This document shows positions 1 to 8,900 of a DNA stretch of 37,335 bases, in pieces. This DNA comes from Flavobacteriaceae bacterium (GTDB lineage: Bacteria; Bacteroidota; Bacteroidia; Flavobacteriales; Flavobacteriaceae), in the NCBI GenBank assembly GCA_013042825.1, contig JABDPL010000250.1, forward strand, positions 1 to 37,335, read 5' to 3'. Made by a program: the position numbers and the translations under genes. How positions within the stretch are numbered: the stretch's first letter is position 1; every line of letters starts with the position of its first letter. Below the pieces are notes generated by a model. It ran no database searches. It saw only the letters and a list, made by a program, of their open reading frames with translations, and was not told the DNA's origin.

Positions 1-886
1 GGGTGATCCCGTAAACAGGGAAAAGAGCGAACATAAGCATCCGGCCGACAATGGCATAGGCGGTTACCGAAGTTTCTCCTCCGAAATCATAGAGAATATT
101 GTTCATAAGGAGGTAGGTAATACTAACCGTAGCCTGACGGGACATTGTAACAAAGCCCAGTGAAGCGATCTCTTTAACTATTTTTCGCTCCAGTACGAAG
201 TGCTCTAATCCGATCTTAAGTTCTGAATGCTTTGAAAGGAAATACCACAAGATGAACAGAAAACAAAGCAGGTAGGACCCCGTTGTTGCCCAGGCCGCGC
301 CATGCATACCAAAATCAAATACCTTTATCAATATTACATCCAGCACCAGATTGACAACTGATGGGATCAACATGGCATACATGGCAAATTTAGGCTTGCC
401 TTCCGCCCGGATGACCGTATTACCCATCATGCAGAGGGCTAACAGGGGAATGCCGTAAAGCACGATCTTATAATAGATCTTGGCAGGTTCGAAAATCGCT
501 CCCTTTCCCCCGAAAGCGGGAATTATTCCATCGATAAAATAAAGACCCACTAAAACCAGAAGGGTAGTTAATACGGTCGTAAGAGTGATCTGGTTTCCGA
601 AAGTCCGCAAGGCTTTTGGCTTCGCCTGTGCACCAAGTGCCCTTGAGATTACCGAAGATCCGCCAACGCCTATTGCCATCCCAAGCGCAGCGATAAAAAA
701 TGATACGGGTAATACCACATTTATGGCCGCAATAGCTATCGAGCCAATCCAGTTTCCTACAAAAATGGTATCGATCAGTATATTGAGGGACATTACAAGA
801 ATGCCAATTGAGGCTGGAACAGCTTGCTTAACCAGCAGACTTCCAATAGGTTGAATTCCCAGATCCTCAGAAGAGACTCGCGACAT
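1..886 (-). CDS. MATE family multidrug efflux transporter (5' part, truncated by window edge)
   Basis: This frame is read on the minus strand from an ATG at 886 and runs off the left edge without a stop, so about 295 N-terminal residues are present. The protein starts MSRVSSEDLG and is built of long hydrophobic segments, with the typical MATE pattern of LNILIDTIFVGNWIG near residues 35-50 and GVGGSSVISRALGA near residues 78-92. MATE proteins are inner-membrane antiporters that export cationic drugs and metabolites using sodium or proton gradients, and usually have 12 helices and about 450 residues. The substrate cannot be told from sequence. It is transcribed away from the serine hydrolase at 997, with a 110-base divergent spacer between them. 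The family call is firm because the N-terminal half aligns well with NorM/DinF-type proteins from memory. Confidence 0.88.
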   Translation of the reverse strand, partial: MSRVSSEDLGIQPIGSLLVKQAVPASIGILVMSLNILIDTIFVGNWIGSIAIAAINVVLPVSFFIAALGMAIGVGGSSVISRALGAQAKPKALRTFGNQITLTTVLTTLLVLVGLYFIDGIIPAFGGKGAIFEPAKIYYKIVLYGIPLLALCMMGNTVIRAEGKPKFAMYAMLIPSVVNLVLDVILIKVFDFGMHGAAWATTGSYLLCFLFILWYFLSKHSELKIGLEHFVLERKIVKEIASLGFVTMSRQATVSITYLLMNNILYDFGGETSVTAYAIVGRMLMFALFPVYGIT

Positions 887-996
887 CAATGCTAATTTAT
901 GACCGCTCGAAGATAGTTAATTTAAGCGGGGCATTTATGCATTAATTAGGTATTCGCTTCAGGCTTTTATAACTTTAAGCATTAGACTTCAACGGC

Positions 997-2319
997 ATGT
1001 ATTTACCCCGGCTTCGGAATTTGTTTCCACTCCTTTTCTGTCTTTTTTCAGTTGTGATTTATGCACAGCAGGAGGATACATATTCCAAAGAAATACATAT
1101 TGCCGACAGTGTTGTTTTTTCAATAGAAAGACAGGTAGATTCAATCATGAATATGGGCATTGCGAAGGAGGCATTTCCGGGAGCCCAGCTTAAGGTTTGG
1201 CACAGGGGGCAGGAGATATTCCATAAGACTTATGGCTATCATACCTACGACAGCATTCGGCCCGTTGAAACCGAAGCGATTTACGATCTGGCATCGGTTA
1301 CAAAAATTGCAGGACCTCTTTTAGGCCTTATGAAATTATATGAGGAGGGCAAATTGGATCTCGATGCTCCTTTCAGCGACTACTGGAGATCCTGGAAGAA
1401 CAAAGCAGATAAGCAAGACATCACTTTAAGGGAATTGCTGGCGCATCAATCCGGATTGGACCCATACATCGCATTTTTGAATACGGTTGTGAGAAAAGAC
1501 CGCTTAAAAACCCGGTTTTTAAAGTCGAAGCCGAGCAAACGCTTTTCAAAGCGAGCTTACGATAAAATATATGTGAAAAATCGCTTCAATCGCAAGATGT
1601 TCCGCAACATTAAACGGCTAAAAGTAAATTCTGAAAAGACCTATGTTTATTCGGGAATTGCCTCGTTGTTGTATCCCGAATTGATAAAACAATTAAGCGG
1701 GCAATCCTATGAACAGTACTTGATACAAAACTTCTATGAGCCTCTGGGATGTGAGACCCTGGGCTTCAATCCATTGGAAAAAGATCTGGGCCCTATAGTT
1801 CCTACCGAGATCGATACTGTATTTCGTAAATCCCTGGTGCAAGGCTGGGTACATGACGAGAATGCAGCACTTCTCGGGGGAATATCAGGTAACGCAGGCT
1901 TATTTGGAACGGCAGATGATCTGGCAATTCTTATGCAAATGCTCCTTCAGAAAGGGGTTTATAAGGGCAGACGCTATTTGAAGGAATCAACTGTAGATGA
2001 ATTTATCAGGGTTCAATACCCGGAAAATGATAATCGCCGGGGGCTCGGTTTCGATAAACCCCTTATCGGTAACGACACCTTAACGATAAACGCATCTTAC
2101 CCGGCTCCTGTAGTTAGCCAGAAAAGTTTTGGACATAGCGGATTTACAGGCACTTTTGTCTGGGCTGATCCGGAGTTTGAACTTGTTTTTATCTTTTTAT
2201 CAAACCGGGTATATCCTGATCGCTCCCATAGAAACCTGTATAATCTGAATATTCGTCCGAGCTTACAGCGGGTGTTTTACAAGACACTTTTTGATGATTC
2301 CGATTTCATAAATAATTAG
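997..2319 (+). CDS. Serine hydrolase, class C beta-lactamase-like, exported
   Basis: A 440-residue protein with an N-terminal signal sequence (hydrophobic stretch around residues 10-22, likely cleaved after IYAQ). The active-site SxxK is S100-VT-K103 (LASVTKIAGP). The third motif is H380-SG (FGHSGFTG), and the conserved block VHDENA...GGISGNAGLFG lies around residues 286-304. The second motif is YSG (218-220) where the family normally has YxN or YSD, so the general-base asparagine or aspartate is not obvious. A very basic stretch spans roughly residues 166-210. The domain resembles the beta-lactamase module that many Bacteroidota fuse to the C-terminus of a NagZ-like GH3 hydrolase; here it stands alone. 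The likely role is a periplasmic peptidase or esterase acting on peptidoglycan or a small ester, not antibiotic resistance. It is followed after 26 bases by the CNNM gene. Confidence 0.85.
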   Translation: MYLPRLRNLFPLLFCLFSVVIYAQQEDTYSKEIHIADSVVFSIERQVDSIMNMGIAKEAFPGAQLKVWHRGQEIFHKTYGYHTYDSIRPVETEAIYDLASVTKIAGPLLGLMKLYEEGKLDLDAPFSDYWRSWKNKADKQDITLRELLAHQSGLDPYIAFLNTVVRKDRLKTRFLKSKPSKRFSKRAYDKIYVKNRFNRKMFRNIKRLKVNSEKTYVYSGIASLLYPELIKQLSGQSYEQYLIQNFYEPLGCETLGFNPLEKDLGPIVPTEIDTVFRKSLVQGWVHDENAALLGGISGNAGLFGTADDLAILMQMLLQKGVYKGRRYLKESTVDEFIRVQYPENDNRRGLGFDKPLIGNDTLTINASYPAPVVSQKSFGHSGFTGTFVWADPEFELVFIFLSNRVYPDRSHRNLYNLNIRPSLQRVFYKTLFDDSDFINN

Positions 2320-2345
2320 TACTTTAGGCCCAATTAAATCGGACT

Positions 2346-3467
2346 ATGGGCCTGTTGATATTCTACGGAATTCTCTCCATTTTTTTCTCCTTTTTATGCT
2401 CGATCCTGGAAGCCGTCTTGTTAAGTGTCACACCCACTTTCATCAAGGTTAAAAAGAGTGAAGGAAAGGCATATGCCACCGCGCTTGAACATCTTAAGCA
2501 GGATGTAGATAAGCCACTAATAGCTATCCTTACCCTAAATACAATAGCTCATACAGTTGGGGCCATTCTTGTTGGGGTACAGGCTAAAGTAGCCTATGTG
2601 GATCTTTATGGCACAAGAACCCGAAGTGTCTTCGGAATTGAATTTACCGAGGATCTCATGGTTGGGGTTGTATCTACTGTGATGACGATTTTGATACTCG
2701 TTGCTTCGGAAATTATTCCGAAGACCATAGGGGCGAGTTATTGGAAACAACTGGCTAACCTCACTACAAAGAGTTTACATATCCTGATCTGGCCCTTAAA
2801 GTATAGCGGTATTCTCTGGATGCTGCAGCTCACTACCAGGTTAATAGGTGAAAAAGGACGCAAGGGAAGTGTTCTGAGCCGGGAAGATTTTTCGGCAATG
2901 GCTCAAATTGCCCATGATGAAGGTGTTTTTGAGGAAAGCGAGAGCAAGGTCATCAAGAATCTCATGTCATTTAAAGACGTCCCGGTTAAGGATATTATGA
3001 CGCCACGCACGGTGATGAAGATCGATGATGCGGCTCGTACAATCGAAGAATTCTTCCTTGAAAATACCAACCTTCGGTTCTCCCGTATTCCTGTTTTTGA
3101 GGAATCTTCTGATAATATCGTAGGACTGGTACTCAAGGATGACATCTTCAAGGAAATGGCTTTTGATAACGGGGATAAGAAATTGAGTGAGATCAAACGG
3201 GATATTCTCGTTACGAATCGTGAAACACCAATTCCCGTATTGTTTGAAGAACTTGTTCGTAACCGTAATCATATGGCTCTTGTCGTTGATGAATACGGAA
3301 CGGTAAACGGACTGGTAACCATGGAAGACGTTATAGAAACCCTGCTCGGGTTTGAGATCATGGATGAAAGCGATAATGTTGCCGACCTACAGCAATTCGC
3401 GAGGAAAAGCTGGGAGTCCAGGGCAAAGCGTCTTGGTATTATAGAAGATCAGTCCTCTGAGGATTAA
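2346..3467 (+). CDS. CNNM/DUF21 and CBS-pair membrane protein (hemolysin-like, putative Mg2+/Co2+ efflux)
   Basis: A 373-residue inner-membrane protein. Residues 1-160 form the DUF21/CNNM transmembrane domain, with the conserved SEIIPKT motif at 121-127. A linking helix follows (SREDFSAMAQIAHDEGVFEE, about 178-197). Two CBS domains lie at about 215-275 (starting DIMTPRTVM) and 280-340 (HMALVVDEYGTVNGLVTMED). Relatives of CorC/HlyC/YtfL type usually add a C-terminal CorC_HlyC domain of about 80 residues. Here only some 35 charged residues follow the second CBS, so this is the short form lacking that domain. CNNM proteins are implicated in divalent metal export or regulation, with CBS domains sensing adenine nucleotides. 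The stop codon shares one base with the start of ogt (TAATG), suggesting translational coupling. Confidence 0.88.
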   Translation: MGLLIFYGILSIFFSFLCSILEAVLLSVTPTFIKVKKSEGKAYATALEHLKQDVDKPLIAILTLNTIAHTVGAILVGVQAKVAYVDLYGTRTRSVFGIEFTEDLMVGVVSTVMTILILVASEIIPKTIGASYWKQLANLTTKSLHILIWPLKYSGILWMLQLTTRLIGEKGRKGSVLSREDFSAMAQIAHDEGVFEESESKVIKNLMSFKDVPVKDIMTPRTVMKIDDAARTIEEFFLENTNLRFSRIPVFEESSDNIVGLVLKDDIFKEMAFDNGDKKLSEIKRDILVTNRETPIPVLFEELVRNRNHMALVVDEYGTVNGLVTMEDVIETLLGFEIMDESDNVADLQQFARKSWESRAKRLGIIEDQSSED

Positions 3468-3937
3468 TGGAAAGCTGTGTAATACAAACCCCCCTCGGTT
3501 CAACAACCATTACCGGAAATATCAACGGTATTTCCTCGGTTTCTCTTTCAGATAAATCGTTGGAGGAAACTGTCATCCCCGAATCGCTAAAAGCTTGTGT
3601 TCAGCAATTAGGTGAATATTTTCAAGGTACGCGTCATGAATTCGAGCTCAAGCTAAATCCGGAAGGAACAGATTTTCAGAAACGAGTGTGGAAAGCCCTG
3701 CTGCAGGTGCCCTATGGTAAAACAAAAACCTATCTCGAATTAAGCAGGACCATAGGCGATGCAAAGGCCATAAGAGCGGTCGCTGCTGCTAATGGAAAAA
3801 ATCCGCTTTGGATTATAGTTCCCTGTCATCGAATCATTGGAAGCGATGGCTCCCTGGTGGGTTATGCCGGGGGCCTTGGACGAAAAAAATGGCTTCTGAA
3901 CCATGAAAGCGCGGTCAGGCAGGTTTCCCTATTCTGA
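3467..3937 (+). CDS. ogt: Methylated-DNA--protein-cysteine S-methyltransferase
   Basis: A 156-residue suicide DNA-repair protein that moves alkyl groups from O6-alkylguanine or O4-alkylthymine to its own cysteine. The acceptor is C120 in the signature VPCHRIIG (118-125). The preceding helix-turn-helix block VWKALLQVPYGKTKTY (74-89) and the downstream GYAGGLGRKKWLL (132-144) match the DNA-binding domain of the Ogt/MGMT family. The N-terminal RNase H-like domain (1-70) is short and diverged, as is usual. There is no AraC-type Ada fusion, so it is the constitutive Ogt form. The start ATG overlaps the upstream stop by one base, so it is probably co-translated with the CNNM gene. The call is secure. 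Confidence 0.95.
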   Translation: MESCVIQTPLGSTTITGNINGISSVSLSDKSLEETVIPESLKACVQQLGEYFQGTRHEFELKLNPEGTDFQKRVWKALLQVPYGKTKTYLELSRTIGDAKAIRAVAAANGKNPLWIIVPCHRIIGSDGSLVGYAGGLGRKKWLLNHESAVRQVSLF

Positions 3938-3969
3938 TGGAACCACTTTTAATTTTAGAGAATATTTTC

Positions 3970-3977
3970 TATATTTG
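3970..3977 (+). promoter_or_regulatory. Putative Bacteroidota -7 promoter element (TATATTTG)
   Basis: TATATTTG is a full match to the Bacteroidota TAnnTTTG -7 consensus and lies 11 bases before the ATG at 3989. The expected -33 element is weak: TTTT at 3947-3950 with a 19-base spacer, instead of TTTG. If used, the leader would be only about 5-6 bases. Confidence 0.4.
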
Positions 3978-3988
3978 AATGATAGTCT

Positions 3989-5143
3989 ATGAAAACCTTA
4001 AAAAAGACATTAAAGTATCTATTGATTTTTATAGCATTTCTGGTTGTTACGCTCTATGTATTCGACTATGATTATATGCTTAAAGCCTTGCGTACCATTT
4101 ACTTTCAGGGACATACAACAGCCTACCTGGAGGATTATAAGGAATTTGATAATGATACCGTTCAAGCCGGCATAAGGCAAGCCTGGCCGCTTCATGCAGA
4201 TTATAATACAATTGAAGCGACCGAAACCTTGACCGATTGGCACGAGCGCCTGGGGACTACGGCATTTCTTGTATTAAAAAATGACAGCATTTGGTATGAA
4301 AAATACTTTGATGGTTTTGACAGAAATTCCAGGAGTAATTCCTTTTCCGTTGCGAAAAGTATGGTGAGTGCCATGCTGGGCAAAGCCATCATGCAGGGCA
4401 GGATCAAAAGTCTTGATCAGCCAGTTGGCGATTTCTTTCCGGAGTTCGCGAACGGACTCGGGGCTGAACTTACCGTCGGGGACTTATCCTCAATGGCTTC
4501 CGGACTCAAGTGGGATGAGGCGTATTACTCCCCTTTCTCAATAACCACACGGGCATATTTTTACGACGATCTGAAGTCGATGATGCTCGGACTGGAAGTG
4601 GTTGAACAACCCGGAATGTCGTATAAATATTTAAGCGGGAACACCCAGCTTCTCGGGATGGTGATTGAGAAAGCAACCGGCCAATCCCTTTCGGAATACC
4701 TCAGCGAGTCCTTCTGGAAACCCATGGGTGCCTCGGCCGACGCCTTCTGGCAGGTAGACAGTGAAGAGAATAACCTTGAAAAAGCATATTGCTGTCTTGC
4801 GAGCAATGCCAGGGATTTTGCCCGATTCGGTAAGCTCTACAAAGATCATGGCAGATGGAACGGGGAACAGTTGTTGGATTCGGCCTTTGTTGCCAGGTCA
4901 GTCAGGCCCAGATTCACAGAAAGCCCTCAATATGGCTATGGCTGGTGGCTTTTGAATCACTTGAATAAGAGCTTCTTTATGATGCGGGGTCACTTAGGCC
5001 AATATATTATCGTACAACCAGAGGATAACGTAATCATCGTCCGCTTGGGTCATAAGAATGCCAAAGGACCTGATCCCACAGTGAAATTCTCAGACGATAT
5101 CTACGCTTATATCGAAGAGGCATACAAGATGCTTTCCCCATGA
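3989..5143 (+). CDS. Serine hydrolase, class C beta-lactamase-like, membrane anchored
   Basis: A 384-residue protein with an N-terminal hydrophobic helix at about 9-25 that is more likely an uncleaved anchor than a cleaved signal, as no clear cleavage site follows. Catalytic motifs are SxxK at S120-VA-K123 (SFSVAKSMV), the second motif around YLSGNTQLLG (214-223) and the third HLG at 335-337 (RGHLGQYI). The blocks GDLSSMASGLKWDE (164-177) and YGYGWWLL (315-322) are typical of COG1680 proteins. Such enzymes hydrolyse esters, amides or D-amino-acid peptides in the periplasm; the substrate is not predictable. It is a different subfamily from the hydrolase at 997. Its last four bases (ATGA) overlap the start of the exonuclease gene. 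A perfect -7 box upstream suggests it starts its own transcript. Confidence 0.85.
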   Translation: MKTLKKTLKYLLIFIAFLVVTLYVFDYDYMLKALRTIYFQGHTTAYLEDYKEFDNDTVQAGIRQAWPLHADYNTIEATETLTDWHERLGTTAFLVLKNDSIWYEKYFDGFDRNSRSNSFSVAKSMVSAMLGKAIMQGRIKSLDQPVGDFFPEFANGLGAELTVGDLSSMASGLKWDEAYYSPFSITTRAYFYDDLKSMMLGLEVVEQPGMSYKYLSGNTQLLGMVIEKATGQSLSEYLSESFWKPMGASADAFWQVDSEENNLEKAYCCLASNARDFARFGKLYKDHGRWNGEQLLDSAFVARSVRPRFTESPQYGYGWWLLNHLNKSFFMMRGHLGQYIIVQPEDNVIIVRLGHKNAKGPDPTVKFSDDIYAYIEEAYKMLSP

Positions 5144-5853
5144 TAAAACGATTGAAACTTCAAGACATTCTGTTCCTCGATATTGAGACCGTTCCCGAAG
5201 TTGAAAATTATGATCAGCTCGATTCGGAAAAACAGCAATTATGGGAGCTCAAGTCGAAATATCAGCGAAAAGAAGAATTCACCGCAGAAGAGTTTTACGA
5301 CCGGGCGGGAATTTGGGCAGAATTCGGAAGGATCGTCTGTATTTCTGTCGGATTTTTTTCTCATGCATATGGAGAACGGGAATTTCGTGTCAAGTCTTTT
5401 ACAGGAGACGAAGCTGAAATCCTCGAAGCCTTCAAAGAGCTTCTGACATCTCATTTTAACAGACCACAACACCTCCTCTGTGCGCATAACGGGAAAGAAT
5501 TCGACTTTCCTTACATGGCGCGTCGAATGATCATACACAATATTGAACTTCCATTGAAACTGAGCTTATTTGGCAAGAAACCCTGGGAAGTTCCGCATCT
5601 CGATACCCTGGAAATGTGGAAATTCGGAGATTATAAAACCTTCACATCCCTTAAGTTACTTACCCATGTGCTTGGTATTCCATCTCCAAAGGATGATATC
5701 GATGGTAGTGACATATACCGGGTTTTCTATGAAGAAGGAGACATTAAACGCATCAGCGAATATTGTGAGCGTGATACCATTGCCGTTGCCCAGGTCCTGT
5801 TGCGTTTTCGTGGTGAACCGCTTCTTAAAGAAGATGAGATCGTAACCTTATAG
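5140..5853 (+). CDS. DEDDy 3'-5' exonuclease related to the DNA polymerase B proofreading domain
   Basis: A 237-residue protein of the DNA_pol_B_exo2 type (COG3298), an RNase H-fold nuclease. All expected metal ligands are visible: D14 and E16 in FLDIETVPE, N117 and D122 in CAHNGKEFDFPYM, and Y208/D212 in YCERDTIAV, the DEDDy pattern. It carries no polymerase domain. The substrate is probably single-stranded DNA or RNA ends, with a likely part in repair; its exact role is unknown even in well-studied relatives. The ATG overlaps the stop of the preceding serine hydrolase in an ATGA, so it is co-translated. A hairpin terminator follows directly at 5856-5881. An active enzyme is likely as no catalytic residue is missing. 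Confidence 0.88.
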   Translation: MIKRLKLQDILFLDIETVPEVENYDQLDSEKQQLWELKSKYQRKEEFTAEEFYDRAGIWAEFGRIVCISVGFFSHAYGEREFRVKSFTGDEAEILEAFKELLTSHFNRPQHLLCAHNGKEFDFPYMARRMIIHNIELPLKLSLFGKKPWEVPHLDTLEMWKFGDYKTFTSLKLLTHVLGIPSPKDDIDGSDIYRVFYEEGDIKRISEYCERDTIAVAQVLLRFRGEPLLKEDEIVTL

Positions 5854-5855
5854 AA

Positions 5856-5881
5856 AAAGCCCGGATAATTCTCCGGGCTTT
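5856..5881. terminator. Bidirectional intrinsic terminator between exonuclease and protease genes
   Basis: A perfect 9-bp stem (AAAGCCCGG at 5856-5864 with CCGGGCTTT at 5873-5881) and an 8-base loop lie between two convergent genes. The T-run is longer on the minus strand (five T), so it serves the protease transcript at least as well as the exonuclease one. Confidence 0.85.
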
Positions 5882-5904
5882 CCATTTTAATAATTCAACC
5901 AATC

Positions 5905-8900
5905 TTACTGACGTATGAAGCGTTTCATCATAACTTCGTCACCATCATCCAATTCGATGAAATAGACACCTGATCGAAGATTGGACACATCTACCTGATC
6001 GTTACTCAGTTCTCCCTGTCGAATCGTTTGTCCGAGCATATCCACGAGACGATATTTCACACCTTCGGAATTCATAAGTTTTACATGAAGTACCTTTCCT
6101 GAAACCGGGTTCGGATATATCGTAAAATCACCTTCTTCAAGAGATTCGATAGTTTGAGAGGAGCCTCCTCCAAGAGCTGTTATTCCATCCTTAGATTTAG
6201 CAACAGAACCGCTAATACCTGTTCTGGTCACCTGGTCGATATAGATCTGGTCCTGATTGCTTGAGGCATCGCACTGGAACCGGAAGCCGGAGTTGGTTGC
6301 AAAGTTATATTGCGTCGCATCCAGGGTAACCGTAGCCGTAAAGAACGACCCGTTTGTAAAGCTCGATCCGCTTATATAAGTAGCTACGGTGGTCCAGGTC
6401 GAACCATTGAAGAACCTCAACCAGAAATCCTCACCATTCTCCATACTGTTAGGATAGAAGAAGAACTCCACTTCAACCTGATCGTATGAGGTCAGGTTCA
6501 CATTCGACAAGGTCATAGCCGATGACGTTCCTGAATTGTCCCTGAGCCTTATAGAATAAATGCCTTCATAGGAGTTACTTGAATTTACACGTGCACAGTC
6601 ACCTCCACCGTCTGACCAGCCGTCCCAGCCGGTCTCAAAGAAGCCTTGACTGAGAATCACACTAGTTGTAGTACATGGCGCACAGAAACTTCCACCGCAA
6701 TCTACCCCTTCCTCATCACCGTTCTGCTCACCGTCATCACATGTTGGTGGTGCGGGATCTGACAGATCAATGTTATCTATCGCAATATCAGCCTGCCAGG
6801 TGCCTCCTGTGATACGATTGAATCGCAGTTGAATAGCCGAACCGGCATAAGCGCTAAGATTTATACTAACACTTAACCAGATATTCCCCTGATTTCCCGT
6901 CTGGCTCCATAGCGATGACCAGTTTGCACCTTCGTCGGTACTCACTTCCAACGCAATGCTTCCCATATCGGAGGAGCCAAACATATGGTAATCGAAATTG
7001 AACTCCGGATTTGTGAGTCCGCCAAGATCAAAACATGGAGAGTTGATTATCGCCTGTTTGTTCGGATAACCGGTATTATTGCCTGAGGCTTCGACGTAGA
7101 TATAATATGTACCTTCTGAAGCCGATTCCGGTCCGGTATTATTCGATTGGGTGCCACCGGCATCCACTGTCCAATCCAAGTCATCGGCCGTGGACTGGGT
7201 CCAGGCACCGATCGTATTCTCAAAACCTTCAGTATACGGATAACTTGTAATACCCCCGCTACATCCTGAGGACGGCTCTGTTACATTGACAGTTCTGATT
7301 ACCTGGGTAGCGGCATTTCCAGATGAATCACTAACATCATAGGTCACAATATAAGTACCTGCTGTATTGGTATCAACCACATCTCCACCAATAACAATAC
7401 TAGCGGAGATATCACCGTCCACGTTATCGGTTGCGGTTGCTCCCTGTTCGATATAGGTATCACCCACATTCAGATTAACTACTGAAGGGCCGATCAATGT
7501 GATCACCGGTGGAGTAGTGTCTGCGTTTACATTAACCGTTCTTGTAACCTCAGTAGCCGCATTGCCCGCCGCATCGCTTACATTATAGGTAACCACATAA
7601 GTGCCTGCCGTATTGGTGTCAACCACATCTCCACCAATAACAATATTAGCAGAGATGTCACCGTCCACATTATCGGTTGCGGTTGCTCCCTGTTCGATAT
7701 AGGTATCCCCTATATTCAGATTAAGCACTGAAGGGCCGATAAGCGTGATGACCGGTGGTGTAGTATCCGGATTTACATTAACCGTTCTTATGACTTCCGT
7801 GGCGGCGTTACCCGCTGCATCGCTTACATTATAGGTAACCAAATAGGTGCCTACTGTATTCGTATCAACAGTATCGCCTCCGATAACAATGTTGGCTGAT
7901 ATATCGCCATCCACATTATCGGTAGCAGTCGCGCCTTGTTCGGTGTAGGTGTCACCGACGGTCAGATCGATTACCGAACTTCCGATCAAGGTGATTACCG
8001 GTGGCGTTGTATCAGGACCTGTTCCTTCAATTATGACCGTATAATCCTCAACCTCACCGTAGGTGAAAGTCTCACAGGCGGTTGGTATACCGTTATACTT
8101 CATCGATACCCGCATTCTTGTAGAGTTCTCTACAGCCCCCGCAGGTATAGTGAAATTACCACTTACCGGGGTTGCAGTTGTGGCCGCCCGGGTGAAAACC
8201 TGCTCTCCTGCATCGGAGAAATCACCATCCCGGTTGTAGTCTATCCATACCGAATAGCCTTCAGCATAAATAGTACCCGTCCATGTAGGCGTGATCGTGA
8301 TCGTATACTGGCTGCCCTTTGTAAGGGTGGTCGAGATATTGGTAAAATCGGTGTAAAACTGAGCGCCCGAGGAATTATCAATAGTATTTAACTGTACCCG
8401 GCCGATGTACTCATCATTCACATTGGTACTCGCCGATGTACAATAGTTCAATGGAACATCTGTGGTGGTGAACGTAATCGGACTGCTGTAAGCCGATGTT
8501 GAACTATCAGGACACTTGCTTCTAACCTGTGCTTCGTACTGGGTGAGTGGAGTTAAACCATTAAGCACTTGTGAAACTCCTGATATATCAAATACATCGA
8601 TCCAGTTTTGAGCTCCCAGCTCACGGTACTGAAGATCATAAGTGGCCCCTGCAACGGCATCCCAGCCTAAGGTAGCTGTATCAGCGCCAACACTGGATGT
8701 AGCGAGTCCGGTTGGCACTAAAGCTGTACATGGAACCTGACCTGAAATCGTGAAATCGGTATTTGAAATATCAAAGAAGATATTTCCGGAACCTCTCACC
8801 ATAAGTCTGCATTGGGTGCTCTGATTGTTTGGAACCAGAATATCATGAGAGCCATCGTTGGCTACCCCTGAGGCTACCGCTACCGGATACGTATTACCTC

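Noticed and set aside
887..894. TAGCATTG on the minus strand next to the MATE start as a -7 promoter
   Set aside because: It has a mismatch to TAnnTTTG, directly touches the ATG and has no -33 partner.
7276..8013. Regular 246-bp spacing considered as a CRISPR-like or satellite array
   Set aside because: Repeats are contiguous, coding and in frame; there are no short repeats separated by unique spacers and no cas genes.
7936..8391. A 151-codon plus-strand ORF opposite the protease gene
   Set aside because: It lies wholly within the antisense of conserved protease domains (GEVED and Ig repeats), and its sequence shows no domain or start signal.
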